A program made the position numbers and the translations under genes. Below, piece after piece: positions 15,343 to 24,060 of a stretch of 32,041 nucleotides of DNA. The DNA comes from Nocardia carnea (lineage in GTDB: Bacteria > Actinomycetota > Actinomycetes > Mycobacteriales > Mycobacteriaceae). The notes beneath the pieces were generated by a model. It saw only the letters and a list, made by a program, of their open reading frames with translations, was not told the DNA's origin and did no database searches. Within the stretch, counting starts at the first letter, position 1. The number at the start of each line of letters is the position of its first letter. Location: NCBI RefSeq assembly GCF_029869215.1, contig NZ_JARWPM010000073.1, forward strand, positions 1 to 32,041, given 5' to 3'.

Positions 15343-16246
15343 ACTACCGGGACCGGGCCGCGAGCTGCTGACCGAGATCGGCGGCGCCCTGGACCAGGCG
15401 CGGGAGTTCGTGCGGGACTTCGACCCCGATCTGGTGGTGTCGTTCGCCCCGGACCACTACAACGGGTTCTTCTACAAACTCATGCCCCCGTTCTGCCTGG
15501 GCACGGCGGCGGCCGGCGTCGGGGACTACGGCACGTACGCCGGTCCGCTGAACGTTCCCGAAGAGCAGGCTCTGGCACTGGCCGAGGCACTGCTCGAGGC
15601 CGGCATCGATATCGCCACCTCGGCGGAGATGTCGGTCGATCACGGCACGGTGCAACCACTGCAGCAGTTGTTCGGGGATGCCTGCGCCCGGCCGGTGATC
15701 CCGATCTTCCTGAACTCGGTCGCGACCCCGCTCGGGCCGTTGCGCCGGGTCCGGGCCCTCGGGACCGCGGTCGGGCAGCATCTGGCGACCCTCGGGAAAC
15801 GCGTCCTGGTTCTCGGTTCCGGGGGACTGTCGCACGATCCGCCGGTTCCGCGGCGCGCGACCGCGCCGTCACCGGTGCTGGAGCGGATCGTGCACGGCCG
15901 GCCGATGACCCCCGAACAGCGACAGGCCCGGCAGACCGCGGTGATCGCGGCCGCCCGGGAATTCGCGGCCGGGGACGGTCCGCTGCAACCGCTCAACCCG
16001 GACTGGGACCGGGAATTCCTCGACCTGGTCGACACCGGCCGGCTGGCGGCCGTCGACGGCTGGTCCAACACTGAGATCACCCGGATCGCGGGCAATTCCG
16101 CGCACGAGATCCGCACTTGGGTCGCCGCGTTCGCCGCGCTCGCCGCGCAGGGGGCCTATCGGACCACCGTGCGCTATTACCGGCCCTCGCCCGAACTGAT
16201 CGCCGGTTTCGCCGTCCGCACCGCGTATCCGGCCGACCCCGGGTAG
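15299..16246 (+). CDS. mhpB: MhpB-like extradiol dioxygenase (LigB type)
   Basis: The 315-residue enzyme matches the length of 3-carboxyethylcatechol 2,3-dioxygenase (314). Candidate Fe(II) and acid/base residues are H10 in VSHSPLL, H53 in PDHYNGFF, H115 in [10 protein letters not shown], and the His of GGLSHDPP. It opens a catechol next to the diol (meta cleavage). It is a LigB-type enzyme, not the vicinal-oxygen-chelate type of steroid HsaC. Start ATG 15299 is preceded by GGGAGG, inside the end of mhpA. The mhpC-mhpA-mhpB order, with hydrolase first, is unlike the E. coli order. Confidence 0.87.
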   Translation: MPLAVCCVSHSPLLELPGPGRELLTEIGGALDQAREFVRDFDPDLVVSFAPDHYNGFFYKLMPPFCLGTAAAGVGDYGTYAGPLNVPEEQALALAEALLEAGIDIATSAEMSVDHGTVQPLQQLFGDACARPVIPIFLNSVATPLGPLRRVRALGTAVGQHLATLGKRVLVLGSGGLSHDPPVPRRATAPSPVLERIVHGRPMTPEQRQARQTAVIAAAREFAAGDGPLQPLNPDWDREFLDLVDTGRLAAVDGWSNTEITRIAGNSAHEIRTWVAAFAALAAQGAYRTTVRYYRPSPELIAGFAVRTAYPADPG

Positions 16247-16297
16247 CCCGCCACCGCAACCCCGTATCGACCACCCCCGACGAAAGGTGAGGGCATC

Positions 16298-18142
16298 GTG
16301 ACCACGGACGAACCGGAAACCACCGGCTACGACGAAACCGTCGATGTGCTGGTGATCGGGTCCGGCGGCGGCGGGATGTCGGCCGCGCTGAAGGCCGAGG
16401 CCGAGGGCCTGGACGTCCTGATCGTCGAGAAGGGGGCGAGATACGGCGGGTCCACGGCGCTGTCCGGCGGCGGAATCTGGGTGCCGAACGCCCCCGCCCA
16501 GCGGCGGGCCGGATACGAACTGGAACCGGACAAGGTGGTCGAATACCTGAAGACGATCACCGGCGGGCTGGTCACCGAGCAGCGGTTGCGGATGTATGTC
16601 GAGAAGGCGCCGGAGATGATGGCCTTCCTCGAAGAGCGCAGCGAGTGGATGCAGTTCGTCTGGAAGCCCGGATACGCCGATTACTACCCGGAACTCGACG
16701 GCGGCTCCGGGCAGGGCAGCACCATCAACGTCCCGCCGATCGACACCCGGGCGCTGGGGGAACACGAGAGCGAACTACTCGAACCGCTGGCCTTGGCGCC
16801 CAAGGGAATCTGGCTGGGGCCGATGGATCTGCGGCTGTTCTATCAGGTGCGGCAGAACTGGCGCGGTAAAGCGGTGCTGCTGAAGCTGATCTGGCGGATG
16901 GTGCGGGCTCGCGTCTTCGGCGACCGGATCGTCACCATCGGGCAGTCGCTGGTGACCCGGTTGCGGCTCGCGCTGGAAGAGCGGGATATCCGGCTCTGGC
17001 TGAGTTCCCCGATGCAGTCGCTGATCACCGGCCCGGACGGCCGGGTGACGGGCGCGGTCGTCGAACGGGAGGGTGTACAGGTCCGGATCGGGGCACGCCG
17101 CGGGGTGATCCTGGCGACCGGTGGTTTCGAGCGGGACATGGAGTGGCGGCGCGCGGAACTGCCCGAGGTGGACACGGACTGGAGCTTCGGTAACCCGCTC
17201 AATGTCGGCGACGGTATCCGGGCCGGGGAGAAGGCCGGTGCGGCGACCGATCTGATGGACGAGTCGTGGTGGTTCCCGGCGGTGCAGTGGCCGGACGGCC
17301 GGATGCAGTTCATGCTCAACGAGCGCATGATGCCCGCCCAGTTCATCGTCAACGGGGCAGGGGAGCGGTTCATCAACGAAGCCGCGCCCTATATGGACTT
17401 CGGGCACGCCATGATCGAAGGGCAGCGCAGCGGTGTCACCCATATCCCGTGCTGGCTGATCACCGATGAACGATCCTGGCATCGGTATGTGATCTGCGGA
17501 CATCTGCCGATCCCCAAGGTGCCGTTCGCGCCCGTGCCGACCGGCCGGAAGGTTCCGGCGGCCTGGCTGGAATCGGGCGTGGTGGTCGAAGCGCGGTCCT
17601 GGGACGAACTCGCGCGCAAGATCGAGGTGCCGGCCGACAAACTGAAAGCCACCGCGGAACGGTTCGGCGAACTGGCGCGTAAAGGCCACGACGACGATTT
17701 CGGTCGCGGTGACAGCGTCTACGACAACTACTACGGCGACCCCACCCTGCCGAACCCGAACCTCTTCCCGATCGGGAAACCGCCCTACTACGCCTTCCGG
17801 ATCGTGCTCGGCGATCTCGGCACGTCGGGCGGGCTGCGAACCGACGAATACGCCCGGGTGCTGCGTGCCGACGACACGGTGATCGACGGACTGTACGCGA
17901 CCGGGAACGCCTCGGCCGCGGTGATGGGCCGCAGCTACGCGGGTGCGGGAGCCACCATCGGGCCGGCCATGACCTTCGGATACGTCGCGGCGCAACACTG
18001 CGCGCAGCGGCAGCTGTCCGGAAACAACGGTGCCGCAGGGGAAAAAGGCACGGTCTCGTCCGGAAACGGCGCGGCACCGGGCGAGGCGGGCACGGCGGGG
18101 GACGAATCAGCGACGATCGAATCCACCGGAGGTAATCGATGA
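16298..18142 (+). CDS. KstD-like FAD-dependent dehydrogenase 2
   Basis: The 614-residue FAD-binding-2 flavoprotein has GSGGGG (21-26), YGGSTALSGGGIWVP, and GLYATGNASAAVMGRSYAGAGATIG near the C-terminus, closer to 3-ketosteroid delta-1-dehydrogenases than the first copy. A tail of ~45 residues rich in Gly, Ala, Glu and Thr follows the catalytic domain and is probably disordered. Start is GTG 16298 behind GAAAGGTGAGGG. The stop overlaps the next ATG (ATGA), and the GGAGG for the next gene lies in the tail codons, which may be one reason the tail persists. Two different KstD-like enzymes suggest two separate desaturations. Confidence 0.88.
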   Translation: MTTDEPETTGYDETVDVLVIGSGGGGMSAALKAEAEGLDVLIVEKGARYGGSTALSGGGIWVPNAPAQRRAGYELEPDKVVEYLKTITGGLVTEQRLRMYVEKAPEMMAFLEERSEWMQFVWKPGYADYYPELDGGSGQGSTINVPPIDTRALGEHESELLEPLALAPKGIWLGPMDLRLFYQVRQNWRGKAVLLKLIWRMVRARVFGDRIVTIGQSLVTRLRLALEERDIRLWLSSPMQSLITGPDGRVTGAVVEREGVQVRIGARRGVILATGGFERDMEWRRAELPEVDTDWSFGNPLNVGDGIRAGEKAGAATDLMDESWWFPAVQWPDGRMQFMLNERMMPAQFIVNGAGERFINEAAPYMDFGHAMIEGQRSGVTHIPCWLITDERSWHRYVICGHLPIPKVPFAPVPTGRKVPAAWLESGVVVEARSWDELARKIEVPADKLKATAERFGELARKGHDDDFGRGDSVYDNYYGDPTLPNPNLFPIGKPPYYAFRIVLGDLGTSGGLRTDEYARVLRADDTVIDGLYATGNASAAVMGRSYAGAGATIGPAMTFGYVAAQHCAQRQLSGNNGAAGEKGTVSSGNGAAPGEAGTAGDESATIESTGGNR

Positions 18143-19443
18143 AAATATCCCTCTTCTACGAGTTCGCCCTGCCGCGGCCGTGGACCGACGACGACGAGTT
18201 CCAGATGTTCCAGGACGGGCTGGACGAGGTAGAAGCTGCGGACAGAGCCGGTTTCTCCACGGTCTGGCTCACCGAACACCACTTCCTGGAGGAGTACTGC
18301 CACGCCACCGCGCCGGAAATGTTCCTGGCCGCGGCCAGCCAGCGGACGAAGAACATCCGGCTCGGTTTCGGTGTCATGCACCTGCCGCCGGGGATCAACC
18401 ATCCTGCCCGCGCCGCGGAGCGCGTCGCCACCTTGGATCACCTGTCCGGCGGCCGGGTGGAATTCGGTACCGGTGAATCGTCGTCGGTGGCCGAGCTCGG
18501 CGGATTCAATATCGACCCCGCGGATAAACGCGCCCAATGGGAGGAAGCCCTCGAGGTCACCGTCCGCGCGATGACCGAGACCCCGTTCAGCGGGTTCACG
18601 GGCGAGCACATCTCCATGCCGCCCCGCAATGTCATCCCGAAACCGCGGCAGACCCCGCACCCGCCGCTGTGGGTTGCCTGTACCCGGCCGTCGTCGGTGC
18701 AGATGGCGGCCCAGAAGGGAATCGGCGCACTGAGTTTCGCCTACACCGGCCCCGAGGCGCTCGGGGAGCGGGTGCGTGGTTACTACGCGGAATTCGAGAA
18801 TGCCGCCGCGCCCTCGGTACCGCAGATGAATCCGAATATTCTCGCCATCGGCGGTGACCTGTCGATGATGGTCGCCAAGACCGACGAGGAAGCGGTGAAA
18901 CGCCTCGGCCTGGGCGGCGGCTTCTTCTCGTTCGGCATCATGCACTACTACATGACCGGTATGCACACCCCCGGCCGCACGGGTGTGTGGGATGCCTATC
19001 TGGACGCGGTGAAGGAAGACGACACCCTCGCCTACGGTCCCGGCCGCGGCGCCATCGGCGGCCCCGAGACGGTCCGCGAATTCCTGCGCGGCTACGAGGA
19101 GAGCGGGGTCGACGAGATCATCCTGCTGCTGAACCCGCGCAGCCACGAAGGAACGATGGAATCCATCGAGATCATGGGCAAGGAGATCCTGCCGGAATTC
19201 ATCGAACGCGACGAAGTGGCCCGGGCCGAGAAGGCCAAGCGGCTCGAACCGGTACTGGAGAAGGCCGAAGCACGGCGCCGGCCCTGGGCGGTACCGGAAT
19301 TCGACGAGAGCTACGCCATCGGCGGCCTGCCCACCGGCCGGGGCGGCAAATTCACCGCCAGCGAGATCCCCGAAGCCATGGCCGAGATCAACGAGGGCCG
19401 GGTGAAGGCCGCGCAAGCCCTGAAAGAACAGCAGCAGGGCTGA
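18139..19443 (+). CDS. Luciferase-like (LLM) flavin-dependent oxidoreductase
   Basis: The 434-residue TIM-barrel protein belongs to the bacterial luciferase-like family: MKISLFYEFALPRPW, STVWLTEHHF, RLGFGVMHLPPGINHP, ATLDHLSGGRVEFGTG. Members use FMNH2 or F420H2 and oxygen for monooxygenation, for example Baeyer-Villiger type steps. It is about 70-80 residues longer than many; the C-terminal part (from ~370) is charged and helical. An FMN reductase gene lies four genes on and could supply FMNH2. Start ATG 18139 overlaps the previous stop. Cofactor and substrate are not determined. Confidence 0.88.
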   Translation: MKISLFYEFALPRPWTDDDEFQMFQDGLDEVEAADRAGFSTVWLTEHHFLEEYCHATAPEMFLAAASQRTKNIRLGFGVMHLPPGINHPARAAERVATLDHLSGGRVEFGTGESSSVAELGGFNIDPADKRAQWEEALEVTVRAMTETPFSGFTGEHISMPPRNVIPKPRQTPHPPLWVACTRPSSVQMAAQKGIGALSFAYTGPEALGERVRGYYAEFENAAAPSVPQMNPNILAIGGDLSMMVAKTDEEAVKRLGLGGGFFSFGIMHYYMTGMHTPGRTGVWDAYLDAVKEDDTLAYGPGRGAIGGPETVREFLRGYEESGVDEIILLLNPRSHEGTMESIEIMGKEILPEFIERDEVARAEKAKRLEPVLEKAEARRRPWAVPEFDESYAIGGLPTGRGGKFTASEIPEAMAEINEGRVKAAQALKEQQQG

Positions 19444-19470
19444 GCGACGGCAGCGAGAGAGGAGAGCGCG

Positions 19471-20358
19471 GTGCCCGAGGTGGACTCGATCGCCCGGCGG
19501 TGGCGTTACGACGGCAAACGGGTGGTGGTGACCGGTTGTGCCTCCGGTATCGGGGCCTGCCTGGTCACGCAGTTGCGGGGGCTGGGCGCCGAGATCGTCG
19601 GCCTCGACCGGCTGCGCCCGGGCACCGAACTCGACGAATTCCACGAGATGGATCAGGCCGATCCGGCGTCCATCGACCGGGCCGTGCGCAGGATCGGGAC
19701 CGAGGTGGACGTGCTGTTCAATATCGCCGGCGTCTCCTCGGGTATCGGCGATCCGCTGCGCGTCGCCACCATCAATTTCCTCGGGATGCGGCATATCACC
19801 GAAGCGCTGGTCCCGCATATGGAACCGGGTTCGGCGGTGGTCAGCGTCTCCTCGCTGGCCGCATCCGGATATCTGGAGAACCGCTGGGCGGTCAAGGGAT
19901 TGCTGGAAACCTCCTCGATGGAAGAGGGAATCGGCTGGTGCACCGCGCACCCCGAAGCCCTCGCGGACGGCGGCTACCGGCTGTCCAAAGAGGCCATCAT
20001 TCTCTACACCGTGCGCACATCGGTGGAACTCGCGCGCCGCGGTATCCGGATGAATTGCACCGGCCCCGGTGTCACCGAAACCCCCATCCTGGACCAGCTG
20101 CGCTCGGCATACGGCCAGGACTATCTCGACGGGATCCGCAAACCGCTGGGCCGGTCGGCCGATCCGGTCGAACAGGCGTCCGCACTGCTGTTCCTCGGCA
20201 GCCGCGCCGCCGGATACATCACCGGACAAGTGCTGTGGGTCGACGGCGGCAACCTCGCCGCGCGCTTGGCGGACGAATTGGCCGGGCCACCGCCCGCGCA
20301 GACCACCGGGGCGGAATCGCCCGGAGCCACCGGGGCGGTCCCGGGCGAGCGGGCATAG
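19471..20358 (+). CDS. SDR dehydrogenase, 3-alpha-hydroxysteroid dehydrogenase-like
   Basis: This 295-residue short-chain dehydrogenase has TGCASGIG (21-28), NIAG, SVSSLAAS, and Y169-RLS-K173. The YRLSKEA box and the long segment between Ser and Tyr (containing ENRWAVKG...WCTAHPEAL) resemble the 3-alpha-hydroxysteroid dehydrogenase/carbonyl reductase branch. It probably interconverts a ring alcohol and ketone with NAD(P). The last ~25 residues are Pro/Ala/Gly-rich. Start is GTG 19471 after GAGAGGAGAG. Confidence 0.85.
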   Translation: MPEVDSIARRWRYDGKRVVVTGCASGIGACLVTQLRGLGAEIVGLDRLRPGTELDEFHEMDQADPASIDRAVRRIGTEVDVLFNIAGVSSGIGDPLRVATINFLGMRHITEALVPHMEPGSAVVSVSSLAASGYLENRWAVKGLLETSSMEEGIGWCTAHPEALADGGYRLSKEAIILYTVRTSVELARRGIRMNCTGPGVTETPILDQLRSAYGQDYLDGIRKPLGRSADPVEQASALLFLGSRAAGYITGQVLWVDGGNLAARLADELAGPPPAQTTGAESPGATGAVPGERA

Positions 20359-20379
20359 GCAGCTGGAAGGAAAAGCAAC

Positions 20380-21369
20380 GTGGCAACTCTGACCGATTTC
20401 TACAAACTCGGTGACACCGTGCGCAATTGGGGCCGGTGGGGCGCCGACGACGAACTCGGCACGCTGAACTTCATCACCCCGCAGAAGGTCGCCGCCGCAG
20501 CCGGACTGGTCCGGCACGGACGAGTGTTTCCGCTCGGTATCGACTTCGGCTCCAACGGCCCGCAGGGCGCGTTCAAATTCCGGGCCAATCCCACGCACGT
20601 CATGACCGTCGACGGCGGCGACGCGGAAACCTTGACCCAGTACGGTCCGAAATGGCTGCAGAATTCGGTGGCCGGTGAACTGGCCGGCTTCTTCGCCGAC
20701 AACCCGTTCCGGTTCAACGACGATATGCTCATCATGCCGCTGCAGGCCGCCACCCAATGGGACGCCTTCTCCCACGTCTACTACGGGGACAAGCTCTACA
20801 ACGGTTTCCCGGCCGATTCGGTGACCAGTATGGGCGCCTTCCACTGCGGTATCGAAAAGGTGGACAGCAAGGGGATCACCAGCCGCGGCGTCCTGTTGGA
20901 CCTGGTGAAGTACCGCGGCGCGGACACGTTCCTCGAGGTCGGCGAACCGATCACCGGCGACGAACTCGACGAATGCGCGAAACGCCAGGGCGTGACCGTC
21001 GAATCCGGCGATATCGTCCTGGTCCGCACCGGCTGGTGGAACCGCTTCCTCGAGGCGGGCGATGGTTCCGAACCCTATTCGGGCCTGGACTGGACCTGCG
21101 CGAAATGGCTGCACGACCACGAAATCGCGGCCGTCGCCGCCGATAATCTGATGGTCGAGCATCCCGTATCGGGTGTCGAGGGAACCTTCCTGCCGATGCA
21201 TATGCTGTGCCTGCGCGATATGGGCCTGATGCTCGGCGAATACTGGGATTTCACCGCCCTGGCCGCCGATTGCGCCGCCGACGGTGTCTACGAATTCCAG
21301 CTCATCGCCCCGCCGCTGCGTGTCGTGGGGGCGGTCGGTTCCCCGATCAACCCCATCGCCATCAAATAG
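20380..21369 (+). CDS. Cyclase-family hydrolase (kynurenine formamidase-like fold)
   Basis: The 329-residue protein begins TDFYKLGDTVRNWGRWGADDELGTLNFITP, typical of the larger actinobacterial cyclase-family proteins. The metal motif usually read as H-x-G-T-H-x-D-x-x-x-H appears as A-T-Q126-W-D128-A-F-S-H132, so the first His of the H-x-D pair is Gln; this occurs in part of the family, so loss of activity is not implied. Members hydrolyse amides, lactones or ring ketones. Here it could open a ring made by the luciferase-like enzyme, an inference from position. GTG start at 20380 follows GGAAGGAAAAG. Confidence 0.85.
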   Translation: MATLTDFYKLGDTVRNWGRWGADDELGTLNFITPQKVAAAAGLVRHGRVFPLGIDFGSNGPQGAFKFRANPTHVMTVDGGDAETLTQYGPKWLQNSVAGELAGFFADNPFRFNDDMLIMPLQAATQWDAFSHVYYGDKLYNGFPADSVTSMGAFHCGIEKVDSKGITSRGVLLDLVKYRGADTFLEVGEPITGDELDECAKRQGVTVESGDIVLVRTGWWNRFLEAGDGSEPYSGLDWTCAKWLHDHEIAAVAADNLMVEHPVSGVEGTFLPMHMLCLRDMGLMLGEYWDFTALAADCAADGVYEFQLIAPPLRVVGAVGSPINPIAIK

Positions 21370-21379
21370 GAGACCGGCC

Positions 21380-21991
21380 ATGACCGTGGGAAGCACAATG
21401 GTGGATCGCACAGTATCCGAAACCGGTTCGCGCCCGTTCGTCGTCGGTGTCGGCGGTACCTTACGCCCCGGCTCGTCGACCGAGCGGGCCCTGCGGCACT
21501 GCCTCGACGCCGTCGAACAGCGCGGTGGCCGGACGGCGTTGTTCAGTGGTGAACAGATCAATCTGCCCATGTACAACCCGCACGATCCGGTGCGCACACC
21601 CCAAGCTGTCGCCCTGGTCGAGGCGCTGCGAGCAGCCGACGCGGTGATCGTGGGATCGCCCGGCTATCACGGCGCGATCTCCGGTCTGGTGAAGAACGCC
21701 CTCGACTACGTCGAGGATATGCGTACCGATCCCACGGTCTATCTGGACAACAAGCCGTGGGGCTGTATCACCTGCGCCTACGGCTGGCAGGCCGCCGTCG
21801 GAACCCTGGGCCAGCTGCGCGGGATCGGGCATGCGCTACGGGCCTGGCCCACACCGATCGGCGTCGCGATCAATTCCGCCGACAAGATCTGGGACGACGC
21901 CGGCGCCCTGGTCGACACCGGCGTGCGAGGCCAGCTCGAACTGCTCGCCGTACAGGTGCTCACCAGCGCCCGGCCGATCGGCACCGCATGA
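21380..21991 (+). CDS. NADPH-dependent FMN reductase family flavodoxin-like protein
   Basis: The 203-residue protein has VVGVGGTLRPGSSTERALR near the N-terminus (phosphate loop for FMN) and SPGYHGAISGLVKNALDYVED, the family signature. It reduces FMN with NAD(P)H, and may supply FMNH2 to the luciferase-like enzyme in the same run. Start ATG 21380 is preceded by AGGAGAC and lies ten bases after the cyclase stop. The stop overlaps the next ATG (ATGA). Confidence 0.9.
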   Translation: MTVGSTMVDRTVSETGSRPFVVGVGGTLRPGSSTERALRHCLDAVEQRGGRTALFSGEQINLPMYNPHDPVRTPQAVALVEALRAADAVIVGSPGYHGAISGLVKNALDYVEDMRTDPTVYLDNKPWGCITCAYGWQAAVGTLGQLRGIGHALRAWPTPIGVAINSADKIWDDAGALVDTGVRGQLELLAVQVLTSARPIGTA

Positions 21992-22929
21992 GCGAGTCAG
22001 GCCCGGAGGCGGTAGCGGAGCGTGACCACGCAGGGTCCTCGCTGAGCGAGTCGAGCCGCCGGGCGAGGGCAGTTGCCGGATACGAGCATCGGTCGATCGA
22101 GGTCGACGGGCTGCGCACGCATTTCCTCGAAGCGGGCTCCGGCGAACCTGTCATTCTGCTGCACGGTGGTGAATTCGGTGCGAGCGCCGAAATAGGCTGG
22201 GAGCATACGATCGATGCGCTCGCCCAGCGCTATCGCGTCCTCGCCCCGGATATGCTCGGTTTCGGCGATTCCGCGAAGGTCGTCGACTTCACCGACGGCC
22301 GCGGCCTGCGGATCCGGCATATCGCCCGATTCTGTGCCGTGCTCGGTATCGAATCGGCGTATTTCGTCGGCAACTCGATGGGGGCGGTCAATCTGCTCGC
22401 CGACACCACCTCCGATAATCCACGGCTGCCGGTGCGCGCCATGGTGACGATCTGCGGTGGCGGGCAGATCCAGGCCAACGAGCATATGCGCGCGCTCTAC
22501 GATTTCGACGCCACCCTGCCCGCTATGCGGGCGATCGTCACCGCCCTCTTCGCCTCGCCGGCCTATCCCGCCGACGCGGACTATGTGCAGCGCCGGTTCG
22601 AATCGGCCACCGCGCCCGGTGCCTGGGAAGCGCTCGCGGCCGCCCGCTTCCGGCGACCCGGTGCGCAGACGCCGCCCGCGCCGGGGGACCGGCCGTTCGA
22701 ACGGATCCGGGTGCCGACCCTCGTGATCGAGGGCGGTGCCGACAAACTGCTGCCACGTGGCTGGGCCGCCGAAGTCGCCGCTCGGATTCCGGACGCCGAA
22801 TCGGCGGTGGTCGCCGAGGCCGGGCACTGCCCGCAAATCGAACGCCCCGAGGTGGTGAACGCGCTGCTCCTGGATTTCCTGGAGCGGCAATCCCGAGTCG
22901 CTGCCGCCGGGTACGCACACAGCGGATGA
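21988..22929 (+). CDS. Alpha/beta hydrolase with repeat-derived N-terminus
   Basis: The 313-residue protein shows ILLHGGEFGASAE, the nucleophile Ser130 in VGNSMGAVN, VIEGGADKLLP for the acid, and His280 in AGHCPQIERPE. The overall pattern is close to meta-cleavage or ester hydrolases. The ~30 residues before YEHRSIEVDG are not typical of the family and are encoded by DNA with a 10-base direct repeat (TGAGCGAGTC at 21989 and 22043) and a stretch like the 68-base repeat units at 5.2 kb. The ATG overlaps the reductase stop, which supports the long start; a shorter start near YEHRS is possible. It is the third alpha/beta hydrolase in the window. Confidence 0.85.
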   Translation: MSESGPEAVAERDHAGSSLSESSRRARAVAGYEHRSIEVDGLRTHFLEAGSGEPVILLHGGEFGASAEIGWEHTIDALAQRYRVLAPDMLGFGDSAKVVDFTDGRGLRIRHIARFCAVLGIESAYFVGNSMGAVNLLADTTSDNPRLPVRAMVTICGGGQIQANEHMRALYDFDATLPAMRAIVTALFASPAYPADADYVQRRFESATAPGAWEALAAARFRRPGAQTPPAPGDRPFERIRVPTLVIEGGADKLLPRGWAAEVAARIPDAESAVVAEAGHCPQIERPEVVNALLLDFLERQSRVAAAGYAHSG

Positions 22930-22977
22930 ACCGGCGCCCGGACAGGCAGGTTTTCGTGACGGAAGGAAAGGCAGCGC

Positions 22978-23814
22978 ATGGGTAACGAGTTGGCGGGCAA
23001 GGTCGCGGTGGTGACCGGTGGCGCGTCCGGGCTGGGCAGCGCCATGGTGGAACGGTTCGTCGCCGAGGGCGCCCGGGTGGTGGTCGGTGATATCGACGCC
23101 GAGAAGGGCCGGGCACTGGCCGATCGCTGCGGTGCCGCCGCGCTGTTCCAGGTCAGCGATGCCGGCGACCCCGGCCGGCTCGCCCAGCTCGTCGACCTCG
23201 CCGTCCAGGAGTTCGGCGGGTTGCACATCATGTGCAACAACGCCGGTATCTCCGGGACGATGCACCGCAGCATCCTCGACGACGATTTCGCCGATTTCCA
23301 GCGCGTGATGTCGGTGAACGTCCTCGGCGTCATGGCCGGGACCCGGCTGGCCGCCCGGCAGATGGCGGACAACGGGGGCGGATCGATCATCAACCTCTCG
23401 TCGGTGGGCGGGGTGCAGGCCGGCGGCGGGGTGATGACCTACCGTGCCTCCAAGGCCGCCGTCATCCATTTCACGAAATCCGCGGCCATCGAACTTGCCC
23501 AGTACGACGTGCGGGTGAACTGTATCGCCCCCGGCAATATCCCCACCGATCTGCTCGCCAAGGCGTCGAGCACCATGGCGCCGGAAAAGGCCGAGCGGAT
23601 GACCCGCACCATGCGCGAGATGATGAACCGCGACCGCCCGCTGCCCCGCGAGGGCACGCCCGCGGATGTCGCCGAGGCCGCGGTGTACTTCGCCGGCGAC
23701 CGTTCCCGCTATCTGACCGGCACGGTCCTGGCCGTCGACGGCGGCACCACCGCCGGGAAGCCGGTGCCGCGCCGCGAGGCGGCCAATGGTTGCGCCCCGG
23801 CGGCGAAACCCTGA
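22978..23814 (+). CDS. SDR family dehydrogenase
   Basis: The 278-residue classical short-chain dehydrogenase has TGGASGLG (13-20), NNAG (87-90), NLSSVGG with Ser141/142, and Y155-RAS-K159. The C-terminal part is MNRDRPLPREGTPADVAEAAVYFAGD and a VDGG box at 253-256. ATG 22978 follows GGAAGGAAAGG. It precedes the second ferredoxin and two P450s, so it may oxidise alcohols they make. A decayed copy of residues ~191-236 of this gene type lies at 27787-27920. Confidence 0.9.
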   Translation: MGNELAGKVAVVTGGASGLGSAMVERFVAEGARVVVGDIDAEKGRALADRCGAAALFQVSDAGDPGRLAQLVDLAVQEFGGLHIMCNNAGISGTMHRSILDDDFADFQRVMSVNVLGVMAGTRLAARQMADNGGGSIINLSSVGGVQAGGGVMTYRASKAAVIHFTKSAAIELAQYDVRVNCIAPGNIPTDLLAKASSTMAPEKAERMTRTMREMMNRDRPLPREGTPADVAEAAVYFAGDRSRYLTGTVLAVDGGTTAGKPVPRREAANGCAPAAKP

Positions 23815-23856
23815 GCGGCCGCAGCTCCCGACCCTTCACCCAGGAGAGAGAACGTC

Positions 23857-24060
23857 ATGAAAGTGACTGTCGAACAAGGGAAATGCATTGCTGCGGGGCA
23901 CTGCGTGATGGCGGCCGACGCGGTTTTCGACCAGCGTGAGGAAGACGGCATCGTCGTGCTGCTCGACGAGAACCCCCCGGACGATCTCGCCGACGACGTC
24001 CGCGAAGCCGCCGCCGTGTGCCCCGCCATGGCCATCCACGTCCACGAGGAGTCACAGTGA
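23857..24060 (+). CDS. Small 3Fe-4S ferredoxin (P450 partner)
   Basis: This 67-residue protein has C10-x5-C16 (CIAAGHC) and C55-P56, three cysteines as in 3Fe-4S P450 ferredoxins. It overlaps the P450 start by four bases (GTGA), strong evidence that the P450 at 24057 is its partner. ATG 23857 follows CAGGAGAGAG. It is similar in length and cysteine spacing to the ferredoxin at 294-509. No dedicated ferredoxin reductase is next to it. Confidence 0.93.
   Translation: MKVTVEQGKCIAAGHCVMAADAVFDQREEDGIVVLLDENPPDDLADDVREAAAVCPAMAIHVHEESQ

Noticed and set aside
15299..16246. Naming the dioxygenase HsaC and the island a cholesterol cluster
   Set aside because: The enzyme is LigB-type, and no HsaA/B, Mce or typical ring-degradation genes are present. 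KstD-like enzymes alone do not prove a steroid substrate.
17935..21597. A very long open frame on the minus strand (about 1,220 codons)
   Set aside because: It is antisense to four well-supported genes, has His/Arg/Gly-rich shadow composition and no domain. Long antisense frames are expected at this GC content.
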